Assembly (NCBI GenBank): GCA_002721445.1
Contig: PBKN01000005.1
Span: forward strand, 219,689-283,688
Direction: 5' to 3'
DNA length: 64,000 nt
Source: Chloroflexota bacterium
GTDB taxonomy: Bacteria; Chloroflexota; Dehalococcoidia; Lucifugimonadales; GCA-002723415
In this document: piece by piece, positions 28,848 to 38,077 of the stretch
Position numbering within the stretch: the first letter of the stretch is position 1
How the letters are laid out: every line of letters starts with the position of its first letter
Notes under the pieces: generated by a model
The model's database searches: none
What the model was told of the DNA's origin: nothing
What the model saw: the letters and a program-made list of their open reading frames with translations, nothing else
Position numbers and translations under genes: made by a program

Positions 28848-30017
28848 ATGTCAGATAAAACAATATATGAAACTTTAGGTATAAAACATGTAATTAATGC
28901 TAGAGGTAACCAAACTCTACTTGGAGGATCTTTACTACCAAAAAAAGTACAAATAGATATGGAGGAGGCTAGCTTACACTTTGTTGAAATGCAAGAATTA
29001 CTAAATAAATCCGGTGATTATATCGCAAACATTTTAGGTACAGAATCTGCATATGTAACATCTGGTTGCGCTGCAGCAATAACTCTTAGCACAGCAGCAT
29101 GTATGGCAGGAACTAACGAAAAAAAAATTGGTAAATTGCCTGATACATCTAGTATGAAAAATGAAATACTTATTCAAAAATTACAACGATATAGATTCGA
29201 TAGGTGTTTTACTCTAGCTGGAGGGAAATTGGTAGAATTTGGAAATCAATCTAAAACCACTAAAGAAGATCTTGAAAATTCTATAGGAAACAAAACTGCA
29301 GCAATTGCATATGTGTTAAATACAGATATAACAAGTAATATGCTTTCACTAAATGATACTGTTGAAATTGGACGAAAGCACAAAATCCCAGTAATCACAG
29401 ATGCAGCTTCACAAATTTACCCTCTAGATTATTTTAAAAGCAGTGCTCAATTACCAGATCTAGCATGCTTTGGAGCAAAATACTTCGGAGCACCTCATTC
29501 CTCAGGTATCGTTGCAGGAAAAAAACATTTAGTAGAAGCAGTAAAATCTCAAGGATTTATTGCTTACCATCATGATGGAGGCCTAGCTTATGGACGAGCA
29601 ATGAAATTAGATAGACAGGAAATTGCAGGAGTTGTATCTGCATTAACTGCCTGGTTCTCTATTAATCATGAAGACAGATTATTAAATTATGACAAAAAAA
29701 TTGAAACAATTCAAAGTTATCTAAAAGGAATTAATGGTGTTAAAAGTGAAGTTTTACCAGTTAAAAGATTCTATGGCTCTACATTGAAAATTCAAATTGA
29801 TCCTAAAATTATTGGAAAAACTGCTAAAAAAATTGCTGAAGAGCTTGATTCAGGCAACCCAAGAATATGGGTCTATGCAGAATCTGATCCAAAAAATTTA
29901 AGTATAGATGCTAAAAACCTATTATCTGATTCTGAAACAATCGCTGTTAATGTGCATACACTAAATGAATATGAAGAGAAAATTATAGGAGAAAGATTAA
30001 AATATTTATTAACCTAA
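28848..30017 (+). CDS. SelA-like PLP-dependent enzyme (aminotransferase fold type I)
   Basis: A 389-residue protein resembling the SelA/DgaE group of PLP enzymes: INARGNQTLLGGSLLP at the N-terminus, a cofactor region YVTSGCAAAITLSTAACMAG, the Asp in ITDAASQIYP, and the probable PLP lysine in CFGAKYFGAPHSSGIVAG. Relatives annotated as selenocysteine synthase are often lyases or racemases on sugar or amino acids; no selB or tRNA-Sec is nearby, so selenocysteine synthesis is unlikely. It is followed by a cupin gene on the same strand. Confidence 0.83.
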   Translation: MSDKTIYETLGIKHVINARGNQTLLGGSLLPKKVQIDMEEASLHFVEMQELLNKSGDYIANILGTESAYVTSGCAAAITLSTAACMAGTNEKKIGKLPDTSSMKNEILIQKLQRYRFDRCFTLAGGKLVEFGNQSKTTKEDLENSIGNKTAAIAYVLNTDITSNMLSLNDTVEIGRKHKIPVITDAASQIYPLDYFKSSAQLPDLACFGAKYFGAPHSSGIVAGKKHLVEAVKSQGFIAYHHDGGLAYGRAMKLDRQEIAGVVSALTAWFSINHEDRLLNYDKKIETIQSYLKGINGVKSEVLPVKRFYGSTLKIQIDPKIIGKTAKKIAEELDSGNPRIWVYAESDPKNLSIDAKNLLSDSETIAVNVHTLNEYEEKIIGERLKYLLT

Positions 30018-30046
30018 TCAAATTAAGGATGATTTAATTATTATTT

Positions 30047-30433
30047 ATGAACTATTATAAACAAACTGACAAAAGTAATACTTACAAATACCCGGCGCAT
30101 CACGAAGGCGAAGGTGTTTTTAAAATTTGCCCATTATTTGATAAAGAATTGAGCTTACCAATTAAAATGCAAATTTGGACTTTAAACCCTGGTGATAGTG
30201 AAGGTGATCATACTCATGGAGACGATGATACTGCTTTAGAAGAATTTTATTATTTCCTTGAAGGAACTGGAACAATGTATATAAATAAGGAAGAAATACC
30301 TATAAAACCTGGAGATACATTTTTGGTCCCTCCAAACATAGACCATGGATTTAAGAATACCGGAGATTCTATATTAAAAGTATTCATAATATGGGGACTA
30401 CCTGATGAATCTCTGCAAAATTCTAAAAAATAA
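30047..30433 (+). CDS. Cupin-domain protein
   Basis: A 128-residue single cupin. The two metal motifs are visible: GDHTHGDDDTALEEFYYFLEGTG (motif 1, His-x-His and Glu) and PGDTFLVPPNIDHGFKNTG (motif 2, His). It probably binds one metal ion; enzymatic role unknown. It lies 29 bp after the SelA-like gene and overlaps the following gene by 29 bp, so the three are probably an operon. Confidence 0.87.
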   Translation: MNYYKQTDKSNTYKYPAHHEGEGVFKICPLFDKELSLPIKMQIWTLNPGDSEGDHTHGDDDTALEEFYYFLEGTGTMYINKEEIPIKPGDTFLVPPNIDHGFKNTGDSILKVFIIWGLPDESLQNSKK

Positions 30434-30944
30434 TTTCAATTCTTTTTTTATATTTAAAACCATATCAATTATAGGAATTTTGATTGCTGGATCAATTATT
30501 CTGATTATGATATTCACCACCTTGGGTATGTGGCAAGAATCTTTAAGCATAGTTCCTGATCAGAAAAATATCACAATAGCAGAAAACAATCCTCAATCTG
30601 CCTTAACTGCACGTAAAATACGTGAATGGGAACAATTAGAACTTGTAAATAAATATTGGGATTCTATAAATAATTCAAATGCTGATATAGCCGTATCTTT
30701 ACTAACAGACAAATATAAATTAGTTAAAGAAGAAGAAATAAATAAAATAGTATCAACAATAAATGAAGAAAACAAAATAGAAATATCTGATTTAACAGAA
30801 CCATTTATAATTTGCCCTAAAGTTTGGGGAATAACATTCTATATAAGTCAAAAAAGTGACGAAAAAATTATGACACAAATTAAATTAACAAATATTGCTG
30901 GAACATGGCAAATATCATATATAGGAGAACCTACAGAGTGTTAA
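30405..30944 (+). CDS. Membrane-anchored protein of unknown function
   Basis: A 179-residue protein with one N-terminal transmembrane helix (ISIIGILIAGSIILIMIFTTLGM, residues ~20-42) and an extracytoplasmic domain. The domain layout (REWEQLELVNKYWDSINNSNADIAVSLLTDKYKL, then beta strands to TWQISYIG) resembles an NTF2/SnoaL-like fold, but this is weak. The start overlaps the cupin gene by 29 bp. It converges on the SDR gene with an 11-bp gap. Confidence 0.6.
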   Translation: MNLCKILKNNFNSFFIFKTISIIGILIAGSIILIMIFTTLGMWQESLSIVPDQKNITIAENNPQSALTARKIREWEQLELVNKYWDSINNSNADIAVSLLTDKYKLVKEEEINKIVSTINEENKIEISDLTEPFIICPKVWGITFYISQKSDEKIMTQIKLTNIAGTWQISYIGEPTEC

Positions 30945-30955
30945 ATGATATTATA

Positions 30956-31768
30956 TCAATGCTCCATCATCCCTCCACCATCTAAGTTTATTGATTGACC
31001 GTGAATCCAAGAAGCAGCCTCTGTGCAAAGATAAGAGATAAATCCTCCAACCTCTTCATCTGTCCCTGTTCTACCTATTGGTAAAGCTTTTGCAATTTTA
31101 TCCCATTCATCTGTTTTACTTACGTCATCAACTCTTGAAGTATCAACAGCTCCAGGACATATGCAATTAACATTAACACCATGAGGGCCTAATTCACGAG
31201 CTAAAGATTGAGTCATCCCAATTTGAGCAAAACAAGCAGCATTATATGATAAATTTTGAGCACTCCCACTCTTTCCTGCACCAGATGAAACATTAACAAT
31301 CTTTCCACCTTCACCTTGCTCAATTAATACCTTTGCTACTAATTTACTACAATAAAAAGTACCATTAATTTTAACATCTAATACTTTCTGAAAAACCTTA
31401 GGGTCTAAGTCTAATAATGGCACTCTATCTGGACCTCTGGCATAAGCCGCATTATTAACTAAAATATCAATTCTCCCAAATTCATTCAAAGTTTTATCTA
31501 TAAGTCTCTGCACATCATTTAAAGACGATACATCAGCAATAACAGGTAGCGCTTTACTTCCTTTTGCTCTAATTTGCTCAGAAGTACTTTCTATATCTTT
31601 CCAATTAACCACCTTCTCATCTTCTGGAAAACTATCTGGATTACGCCCCGTACCAGTAACAACAACATCAGCTCCTAAATTTGCAAGAGACAAAGCAGTA
31701 GCTCTACCTATTCCTCTTAACCTACCAGCACCTGTAACTATAGCAACTTTACCTTCAAGTTCTTTCAT
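30956..31768 (-). CDS. Short-chain dehydrogenase/reductase
   Basis: A classical SDR of 270 residues from ATG 31768 (MKELEGKVAIVTGAG); GGAG lies 8 nt upstream, whereas the GTG start in the track overlaps that site. Cofactor motif TGAGRLRGIG, NNAAY, and a catalytic triad with Ser in VNVSSGAGKSG and YNAACFAQ, where the expected YxxxK Lys is replaced: the segment reads LSYNAACFAQIG. So Tyr is present, but Lys at +4 is Phe. The C-terminus SINLDGGGMM is typical. It may bind cofactor without normal SDR chemistry. It lies next to an LLM flavin-dependent oxidoreductase. Confidence 0.88.
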   Translation of the reverse strand: MKELEGKVAIVTGAGRLRGIGRATALSLANLGADVVVTGTGRNPDSFPEDEKVVNWKDIESTSEQIRAKGSKALPVIADVSSLNDVQRLIDKTLNEFGRIDILVNNAAYARGPDRVPLLDLDPKVFQKVLDVKINGTFYCSKLVAKVLIEQGEGGKIVNVSSGAGKSGSAQNLSYNAACFAQIGMTQSLARELGPHGVNVNCICPGAVDTSRVDDVSKTDEWDKIAKALPIGRTGTDEEVGGFISYLCTEAASWIHGQSINLDGGGMMEH

Positions 31769-31790
31769 GTTATACACTCCAAAATTTCAT

Positions 31791-32918
31791 CTATTTCTTT
31801 TTTATTCTGCCACTTGGTAGCTTACCAGAAGTTTCATCTTTAACCATTTGATTATATGAATCACTTAAACCATTAAGGCTATTATTAAACTGAGGAATAA
31901 CATATCTTGAAAATAATTCTAAAGATTTATACCATTTCTCTACTGATGTCCATTCTATAGATAATAAAAGTAATCCGCCAAACCCCCCAGTTTCTTTTTC
32001 CAATTCTTTTATTTGAGATATACAATCATCAGGATCTCCAATTATCCATCTTCTTTGTTTAATAATTTGCTCAATAGTTATTTCATCCACAGGCTGCCCA
32101 GGATATATTTCAAATGAAGACTTAGCTCCAGCCTTAAATGTATAATTTCTTATTTCATGCATTGCACCTGCCTTTATGTCCTCTAAAGCTTGCTTTCTAG
32201 ATGAAGAAACATATATAGGCACATTACCTATTACCCAATCTTTTCTATTAACAGAAAATCCATTTTCAGAAGACCCTTTTGAATAAAAATCCCACTGTTC
32301 ATTTAATTTCATCGTACCAGGTAAAGTATAAGCTCCAGATATAATTTTCAGACCTCTTTCAGATGCCACTTTTAGGCTATTACCGCTTCCCGAACTGACA
32401 CAATATATAGGCATGTGAGGGCTTTGATATGGTTTTATTTGAATTTGCATTCCTTCAATATCCCAGTAATTACCTTTGTGAGAAATTTCACCTCTTTCAC
32501 TAAATAGTTTCAATATTATATCCAGTGATTCATTCATCATAGGTCTTAAATCTTTAGGATCTAGATTAAACATTTTTATATCTGACCCTAAAATTCCAGG
32601 AGCACAGCCAAAATCTAATCTGCCTAGAGTCAAATGATCCAAAAAAGCCATTCGTTCTGCAACATGAAATGGATGGTGATAAGGTAAAGCAATCGCACCT
32701 GTCCCCAGCCTAATCCTGCTAGTTCTAGTTGCCGCTGCGGAAATAAATATATCAGGAGCAGGAATATTTTCCCAACCACCTGTATGGTGTTCTCCTACCC
32801 AACATTCATCAAATCCAAGACTCTCTATATATTCAATTAATTTTAAATCACGCTCAAAAGCAATAGTTGGGTTTTCACGAATTGAATGTGAAGGCATCAT
32901 AAATAAACCAAATCTCAA
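31791..32918 (-). CDS. LLM-class (luciferase-like) flavin-dependent oxidoreductase
   Basis: A 375-residue TIM-barrel bacterial-luciferase-superfamily protein: MRFGLFMMPSHS, FDECWVGEHHTGGWENIPAPD, RIRLGTGAIALPYHHPFHVAERMAFLDHLTLGRLDFG. These enzymes use FMN or F420; adjacent cofC and cofD make F420 possible, but the sequence alone does not decide. The start codon is TTG at 32918, supported by a strong GAGGAG ribosome site 6 nt upstream. No ATG would retain the conserved first strand. Confidence 0.93.
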   Translation of the reverse strand: MRFGLFMMPSHSIRENPTIAFERDLKLIEYIESLGFDECWVGEHHTGGWENIPAPDIFISAAATRTSRIRLGTGAIALPYHHPFHVAERMAFLDHLTLGRLDFGCAPGILGSDIKMFNLDPKDLRPMMNESLDIILKLFSERGEISHKGNYWDIEGMQIQIKPYQSPHMPIYCVSSGSGNSLKVASERGLKIISGAYTLPGTMKLNEQWDFYSKGSSENGFSVNRKDWVIGNVPIYVSSSRKQALEDIKAGAMHEIRNYTFKAGAKSSFEIYPGQPVDEITIEQIIKQRRWIIGDPDDCISQIKELEKETGGFGGLLLLSIEWTSVEKWYKSLELFSRYVIPQFNNSLNGLSDSYNQMVKDETSGKLPSGRIKKK

Positions 32919-32996
32919 TTTAATCTCCTCAAATAATATAAAAAATTCTAAAAAATTATTATAGCATTCATAATATTAAATTATAAACCAGAAGAA

Positions 32997-33641
32997 TTAA
33001 TTTATTCCTGAAAAAGACTTATTCATAAGCTTATTTATAATTCCCGGCCTAATTTTTTGAAAATAATTTAAATCCTCTACTGTATCCAAATCAAATACCA
33101 ACCCTTCCTGCTTGCAAAAACTAAATTTTGAATTTAATTCAACTACTTGATCAGTATGTTTATCTAAACTATAATTTCCTAATTTTATTAAAAAATCAGA
33201 TAAAACTGGAGCAATAATCAAATTTGTTCCTTTATCATTATATGCAGGCGAAAATACAAAATCCTGTCCAAAATTCGATAAATTTATTGCCATATTTATA
33301 TCATTAAACTCTATAAATGGAAGATCAGAAGCAATATAAATCGGTGTCAAATTTTTTTTGAAAGCATCTGAAAATTTATTATTTAATATATTATTCAAAC
33401 CACACCCTTCATCTTGAATCCATCTAACATTAAGACAACTACAAATATCTTTAAATAATTTATCTTCACCTATAACCCATACCTCATTAGATAATGATTT
33501 TTTAGATGCTTTAATAACTTCTAAAAACATATTTACTGTTATATTAAATCTCTCGTTTTTAGTCAGAACATTACTAAGCCTAGATTTAGCTAAAGCCAAT
33601 GATTTAATTGGAATAATAATTACAAAATTGGACTGATTCAT
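32997..33641 (-). CDS. cofC: 2-phospho-L-lactate guanylyltransferase (CofC/FbiD-like)
   Basis: A 214-residue nucleotidyltransferase that activates phospholactate or phosphoenolpyruvate with GTP in coenzyme F420 synthesis. Motifs: IPIKSLALAKSRLS at the nucleotide-binding N-terminus, YIASDLPFIEFND, AYNDKGTNLIIA and VFDLDTVEDLNYF. It lies 17 bp before cofD on the minus strand, so the two consecutive pathway steps form a unit. The acceptor in bacteria may be PEP rather than 2-phospholactate; sequence cannot tell. Confidence 0.92.
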   Translation of the reverse strand: MNQSNFVIIIPIKSLALAKSRLSNVLTKNERFNITVNMFLEVIKASKKSLSNEVWVIGEDKLFKDICSCLNVRWIQDEGCGLNNILNNKFSDAFKKNLTPIYIASDLPFIEFNDINMAINLSNFGQDFVFSPAYNDKGTNLIIAPVLSDFLIKLGNYSLDKHTDQVVELNSKFSFCKQEGLVFDLDTVEDLNYFQKIRPGIINKLMNKSFSGIN

Positions 33642-33658
33642 AAATTTCCTATTATGTT

Positions 33659-34591
33659 TTAGAATTGATTTTCTATAAACCTTGCAAGATCAATTTTCTT
33701 TTGTAAATCATCCATTATTGTATCAAAGATTTCTACCCTGTATCCCATATTTTGAATTATAGCTTTATTTTTTTCATCAAGTTTATCAATAACTATAGAA
33801 TTGCAAATTCCTTCATATATTTTAGCTATGCCTATACTAGTAGGCTCATAGCCTAATTCAATCATAATTTTATCAGCTGGACCTTTTATAGCCTTACCAT
33901 CAACTATTGGAGATATAGCAATTTTTGCACCATCAAATTTCTTTATTTGATCTAAAACATTCTCTAATTTAAGAATTGGATAAATACTTAGAAATGGATT
34001 AGAAGGACAAATAATAATTGAATTACATACATCTAAAGCATTTTTAAAATCATTTGAAATCTTTGCAGTATCTCTTCCTTTAAAAATAAACTCTTTAACT
34101 CTTGGCTCACATCTATATTTGACAAAGTAATCTTGAAATGACAATTCTATTCCATTATCTGTCAACACTTTTGTAGAGAAAATATCATCTGACATAGGAA
34201 TCACAGAATGTTCAATCCCTAATTGTTTTGTCATTTTTTTTGTAACTGATGATAAAGTCATGCCTTTCTTTAATAAATGTGAACGATATATATGCGTTGC
34301 AAAATCTTTATCTCCAATTTTAAACCAATTATCTAGTCCGAAATTTTTTAGCGAAGAAAGCACTTCAAATGTGTCACCTTCAATACCCCATCCAGTTTCT
34401 GGATTAACATAATTAGATAAAACATACATAACAGTATCCAAATCAGGAGAAACATGTAATCCATAAAAATCTTGGTCATCTGCCGTGTTTATTACAAAAA
34501 ATATATCATCCGGTTTATAAACTGATTCTAATCCCTTAATTAATTTAGAACCGCCCACGCCACCAGCTAAAACTAATATAGGTTTTTTCAT
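33659..34591 (-). CDS. cofD: 2-phospho-L-lactate transferase (CofD/FbiA-like)
   Basis: A 310-residue enzyme transferring the phospholactyl (or enolpyruvyl) group to the deazaflavin Fo to form F420-0. It starts LVLAGGVGGSKLIKGLESV and contains VINTADDQDFYGLHVSPDLDTVMYVLSN, GDKDFATHIYRSHLLKKG and IICPSNPFLSIYPIL, all characteristic. cofE and the Fo synthase genes are not in the window. It lies 24 bp downstream of glnS and 17 bp upstream of cofC. Confidence 0.95.
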   Translation of the reverse strand: MKKPILVLAGGVGGSKLIKGLESVYKPDDIFFVINTADDQDFYGLHVSPDLDTVMYVLSNYVNPETGWGIEGDTFEVLSSLKNFGLDNWFKIGDKDFATHIYRSHLLKKGMTLSSVTKKMTKQLGIEHSVIPMSDDIFSTKVLTDNGIELSFQDYFVKYRCEPRVKEFIFKGRDTAKISNDFKNALDVCNSIIICPSNPFLSIYPILKLENVLDQIKKFDGAKIAISPIVDGKAIKGPADKIMIELGYEPTSIGIAKIYEGICNSIVIDKLDEKNKAIIQNMGYRVEIFDTIMDDLQKKIDLARFIENQF

Positions 34592-34615
34592 ATAATGAAC
34601 ATCTCTAAAAAATTA

Positions 34616-36310
34616 TCATTTTAGATTAAAAGAACTTTTCTTTGCCCATGAATCTCTTAAAGAAACAGTTCTATTAAAAACTAATGATCCAGATTTAGTA
34701 TCTTGAGAATCTAATATATAATACCCTAATCTTTCAAATTGATAATGTATTCCTTCAGATGCATTCTCTAAACTAATCTCTATAGGGCAATTTTTCAAAA
34801 CCTTGATTGAATTTGGGTTTAATTCCATATTATCTGAATTCTCTTCATCAAATTCTTTTTCTGAAATCAATTTATCATATATCCTAATTTCAGCTCTTGA
34901 TGATTTTAATGCAGACACCCAGTGAATTGTGCCTCTTACCTTACGTCCATCTGCAGGCTTACCTCCACGACTATTCTCATCATATTCACAATGAATTTCT
35001 ATGACTTCTCCTTTTTCATCTTTGATTACGTCAACACACTTCACTATATATGCATATCTTAATCTTACTTCTTTACCTATAGTTAAACGATGAAATTTGG
35101 GCGGAGGTATTTCAGCAAAATCCTCTCTCTCAATATATATTTCTCTTGAAAATGGAACTTTTCTAGAACCCATTGCAGGATCTTCTGGGTTATTTAAAGC
35201 ATCGATTTCTTCAAACGAATCATTTGAATAATTTTTTATAACAACTTTAATAGGATTCAACACAGCCATTACCCGATAAGCTGATTTATTCAAATTCTCC
35301 CTTACACAATGCTCCAATAAAGACAAATCAACAAGATTTGTTCTCTTTGTTATACTAGTTCTTTTACAAAAATCTAATATTGCTTCTGATGGATACCCTC
35401 TTCTACGCATACCAGATATAGTTGGCATTCTTGGATCATCCCATCCATTTACCATATTAGATAAAACTAATTCAGATAATTGACGCTTACTCATCATTGT
35501 GCCACTAATGTTTAGTCTCGCAAATTCTATTTGTCTAGAAGGATAAATATTCAACTTATCAATAAACCAATTATATAAAGGCCTATGATCTTCAAACTCA
35601 ACAGTACAAATCGAATGAGTAATTTTTTCTAAAGAATCTGATTGACCATGAGCAAAATCATAAGTTGGATATATGCACCATTTATCACCTGTTCTATGGT
35701 GTATAATGTTCATTATCCTATAAATAACAGGATCCCTTAAATTTAGATTACCTGAACTCATATCAATTTTTGCTCTTAAAACTCTAGTTCCATTTTTAAA
35801 TTTGCCATTTTTCATTTGCTCAAATAAATCTAAATTTTCTTCTATAGTTCTGTCTCTATAAGGACTATTTTTACCTTTGGTTGTTAGAGTGCCTCTATAT
35901 TCTCTAATCTCATCTTGGTTTAGATCACATACATAAGCTAATCTCATTTCAATAAGTTTCACAGCATAAGAATATAATTGATCAAAATAATCCGATGAAT
36001 AATGAACTTTATTACCATAATCAAACCCAAGCCATTTTAAATCGTTTTGAAAGGCATGAATAAACTCTTCTTCCTCTTTAGATGGGTTTGTATCATCAAA
36101 TCTTAGGTTACATTTACCGTTATTTTCAGATGCTATACTAAAGTTAACAAAGGCAGATTTTGCATGCCCAATATGCATATATCCATTAGGCTCAGGCGGA
36201 AAACGAGTTATTATTCGTTTGTATTTACCATCGCTTAAATCCTTAGATATAATTTCCCGAATAAAATCTTGATTATTTTCTAAGTTATCATCTTTATTAG
36301 TATTATTCAT
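34616..36310 (-). CDS. glnS: Glutaminyl-tRNA synthetase
   Basis: A 564-residue class I synthetase. HIGH motif in PPEPNGYMHIGHAKS and KMSKS-equivalent MMSKRQL; GlnRS-specific stretches include RFDDTNPSKEEEEFI, WGWxx replaced by WLGFDYGNK, and SGMRRRGYPSEAILDFC. The C-terminal beta-barrel anticodon domain is present (DFAEIPPPKFHRLTIGKEVRLRYAYIVKC). The arrangement is GlnRS rather than GluRS, so the host can charge tRNA-Gln directly. Upstream is tRNA-Asp on the same strand. Confidence 0.96.
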   Translation of the reverse strand: MNNTNKDDNLENNQDFIREIISKDLSDGKYKRIITRFPPEPNGYMHIGHAKSAFVNFSIASENNGKCNLRFDDTNPSKEEEEFIHAFQNDLKWLGFDYGNKVHYSSDYFDQLYSYAVKLIEMRLAYVCDLNQDEIREYRGTLTTKGKNSPYRDRTIEENLDLFEQMKNGKFKNGTRVLRAKIDMSSGNLNLRDPVIYRIMNIIHHRTGDKWCIYPTYDFAHGQSDSLEKITHSICTVEFEDHRPLYNWFIDKLNIYPSRQIEFARLNISGTMMSKRQLSELVLSNMVNGWDDPRMPTISGMRRRGYPSEAILDFCKRTSITKRTNLVDLSLLEHCVRENLNKSAYRVMAVLNPIKVVIKNYSNDSFEEIDALNNPEDPAMGSRKVPFSREIYIEREDFAEIPPPKFHRLTIGKEVRLRYAYIVKCVDVIKDEKGEVIEIHCEYDENSRGGKPADGRKVRGTIHWVSALKSSRAEIRIYDKLISEKEFDEENSDNMELNPNSIKVLKNCPIEISLENASEGIHYQFERLGYYILDSQDTKSGSLVFNRTVSLRDSWAKKSSFNLK

Positions 36311-36340
36311 ATAAAACTTTATAATCCATAGATAAAATAG

Positions 36341-36417
36341 TGGCGACCCCGACCGGATTTGAACCGGCGATCTCTGGCTTGACAGGCCAGTATGTTAAAC
36401 CGCTACACCACGGGGCC
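36341..36417 (-). tRNA. tRNA-Asp (anticodon GTC)
   Basis: The reverse strand folds as a full cloverleaf: acceptor GGCCCCG/CGGGGTC (one G-U), D-arm with GGTTTAAC, anticodon stem CTGGC/GCCAG with loop CTGTCAA (GTC), and T-arm CCGGTTCAAATCCGG. The discriminator is G73, as expected for Asp, and CCA is encoded (36341-36343). Confidence 0.97.
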
Positions 36418-36456
36418 ATAGAGTATTGTCAAATATTATATCAGCATTTTAGGATT

Positions 36457-36696
36457 TTAGTTAATATTATTTAACATTAATTCAAGTTTAGTTGTATCAA
36501 AACCTACAACAAACTCATCTCCAACAAATGTTACAGGAGTAGTCATTAAACCTTTGTTTAATAAAAATTCTAAAGAATCCTGATCTAAAGATATATTATG
36601 CTCTATAAATTTAATACCTTTTTTAGAAAAAAAATTCTTTACCATGTCACATGGCTTACAATCTATTGAGGTATATATTTTAACTATATCATGCAC
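36457..36696 (-). CDS. Glutaredoxin/NrdH-like thiol protein
   Basis: A 79-residue thioredoxin-fold protein with redox motif CKPC (IYTSIDCKPCDMVKNFF), the cis-Pro loop MTTPVTFVGDEF and GFDTTKLELML. This matches short glutaredoxin-family proteins such as NrdH or YruB-type. Its reductant and target are unknown; no ribonucleotide reductase is adjacent. It lies 12 bp after the membrane protein gene. Confidence 0.87.
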   Translation of the reverse strand: MHDIVKIYTSIDCKPCDMVKNFFSKKGIKFIEHNISLDQDSLEFLLNKGLMTTPVTFVGDEFVVGFDTTKLELMLNNIN

Positions 36697-36708
36697 TTAA
36701 AATTAACC

Positions 36709-37122
36709 TTACGATTTTTCCTTATAAGTTATTCCAGAAATCAAAAGGAAAATTATTAATACCAAGCTAATCACTACATCAGTGTACCCTACTGGCAATT
36801 CATCAGCAATAATTTGTGAAGCATGATGTGCCTGAACTATGAGGCCTATTATTGCAGCCAAAATAGCTGGCCCTTTTGCAGCAGCTCCTCTGTTTCTTAT
36901 ACCTGCAGCTAATGTAAAAGCTCCCCAGGCAGCCCAAACTACACCTAAAGCTTCGTGCATGTTTTGAGCAAATAATAGTAGAATTGAATCAGACAGATCA
37001 CTTCCTAATTCTCCTGCTAAATTAGATGCAGCATCTTCTGAAACATAATACAACATAACTCCAAATAATAGATTAACTAATCCAAAAATAATTAACCAAA
37101 ACCTAGGATTAAAAATTCTCAT
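36709..37122 (-). CDS. Four-helix membrane protein of unknown function
   Basis: A 137-residue protein with four predicted helices: FWLIIFGLVNLLFGVMLYY, a segment around ALGVVWAAWGAFTLAAGI, GPAILAAIIGLIVQAHHA, and VVISLVLIIFLLISGI. It has a possible His pair (QAHHASQ). I do not recognise a family with certainty. A TAGGAG ribosome site supports the start. It may be co-transcribed with the glutaredoxin-like gene. Confidence 0.7.
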   Translation of the reverse strand: MRIFNPRFWLIIFGLVNLLFGVMLYYVSEDAASNLAGELGSDLSDSILLLFAQNMHEALGVVWAAWGAFTLAAGIRNRGAAAKGPAILAAIIGLIVQAHHASQIIADELPVGYTDVVISLVLIIFLLISGITYKEKS

Positions 37123-37204
37123 ATTAATACTCCTATCAAAATCATTATTTAAACGATAAATATAAAAAATTATATAATATATCTATTTACTCTATATAAT
37201 TACT

Positions 37205-38017
37205 TTAGCTCTTCTTTGGTTTAATCATTTTATTCATTGCCCAATCAGGGTACAAATTATATATATCCATATTTTTTACAGGCGCACCCAAAGCTTGTGG
37301 AGGAATAACAAAGTCCCCTGGTTCTCCAGTCATATCAGTCATATAATAGCTTAAACCTACAGATCTTAAAGTACGAGCAGAAGGAACATTAAATGGACCT
37401 ACTGTTGCGAGGGGTATACAGCCTTTATCTAGTATCCATTGAACAGCTGCATTCACAACAGCTCTACCCATTCCTAATCCTTGAGAAGACCTTTCTACTT
37501 CCATTCCAATTTCATATATACTCTCTCCCTTATCTACTACTGTAGCCAAAGCAGAAATTTCACCCTTATTTTTGACTGCAAATCCTGACACTGCATCATC
37601 AAAATAACAATGCCAAAATATATCCCTATCGACTGATTCCAATTCTTCTTTACTAGCCATGAATACTCTAGGGTCCACTTCTAAATTACATTTATCTTTG
37701 TCTCCAAATAAATAATAAGAAGGACCATTTATTTTGAATTTACTTTTTTTTATTAACTTTGCTAATTCATAAGAACCATAAATAGAAAAAAGCATTTCTT
37801 TATCTAAATGTTCAATTAAATTCTCAAAATCAGAAATCCATTTTTTATCAGAAAAAATTATAGTTGATTGTTTGTATTTAATAACCCAAATTGGCTTCCC
37901 TATAAAAGGATCATTCAATATAGGAACAACCTGATATTTCTCGATACCTAAATCGAGAATCTTTTTATCAAGGTGTGAGTTTATCCATTTTTCTACTTTT
38001 GTTGAAAGATCAGACAT
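37205..38017 (-). CDS. GNAT-family N-acetyltransferase
   Basis: 270 residues from ATG 38017 (MSDLSTKVEK), preceded by AAGGAT; the track start adds 15 residues with no ribosome site. The C-terminal half carries the GNAT fold: SGFAVKNKGEISALATVV, then acetyl-CoA motif A as ERSSQGLGMGRAVVNAAVQW, then PFNVPSARTLRSVGL. The N-terminal half (about 130 residues) is a separate domain, as in GCN5-like proteins with a divergent first repeat. The acceptor is unknown. Confidence 0.85.
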   Translation of the reverse strand: MSDLSTKVEKWINSHLDKKILDLGIEKYQVVPILNDPFIGKPIWVIKYKQSTIIFSDKKWISDFENLIEHLDKEMLFSIYGSYELAKLIKKSKFKINGPSYYLFGDKDKCNLEVDPRVFMASKEELESVDRDIFWHCYFDDAVSGFAVKNKGEISALATVVDKGESIYEIGMEVERSSQGLGMGRAVVNAAVQWILDKGCIPLATVGPFNVPSARTLRSVGLSYYMTDMTGEPGDFVIPPQALGAPVKNMDIYNLYPDWAMNKMIKPKKS

Positions 38018-38077
38018 TTCAATCCTTATGTTAATATTTAAAAGATATATTATCTTTATCACTAGATATAGTAAAGT

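Noticed and set aside
28848-30017. Selenocysteine synthase (SelA) function for the PLP enzyme
   Set aside because: No tRNA-Sec or selB nearby and the sequence fits the broader SelA-like group.
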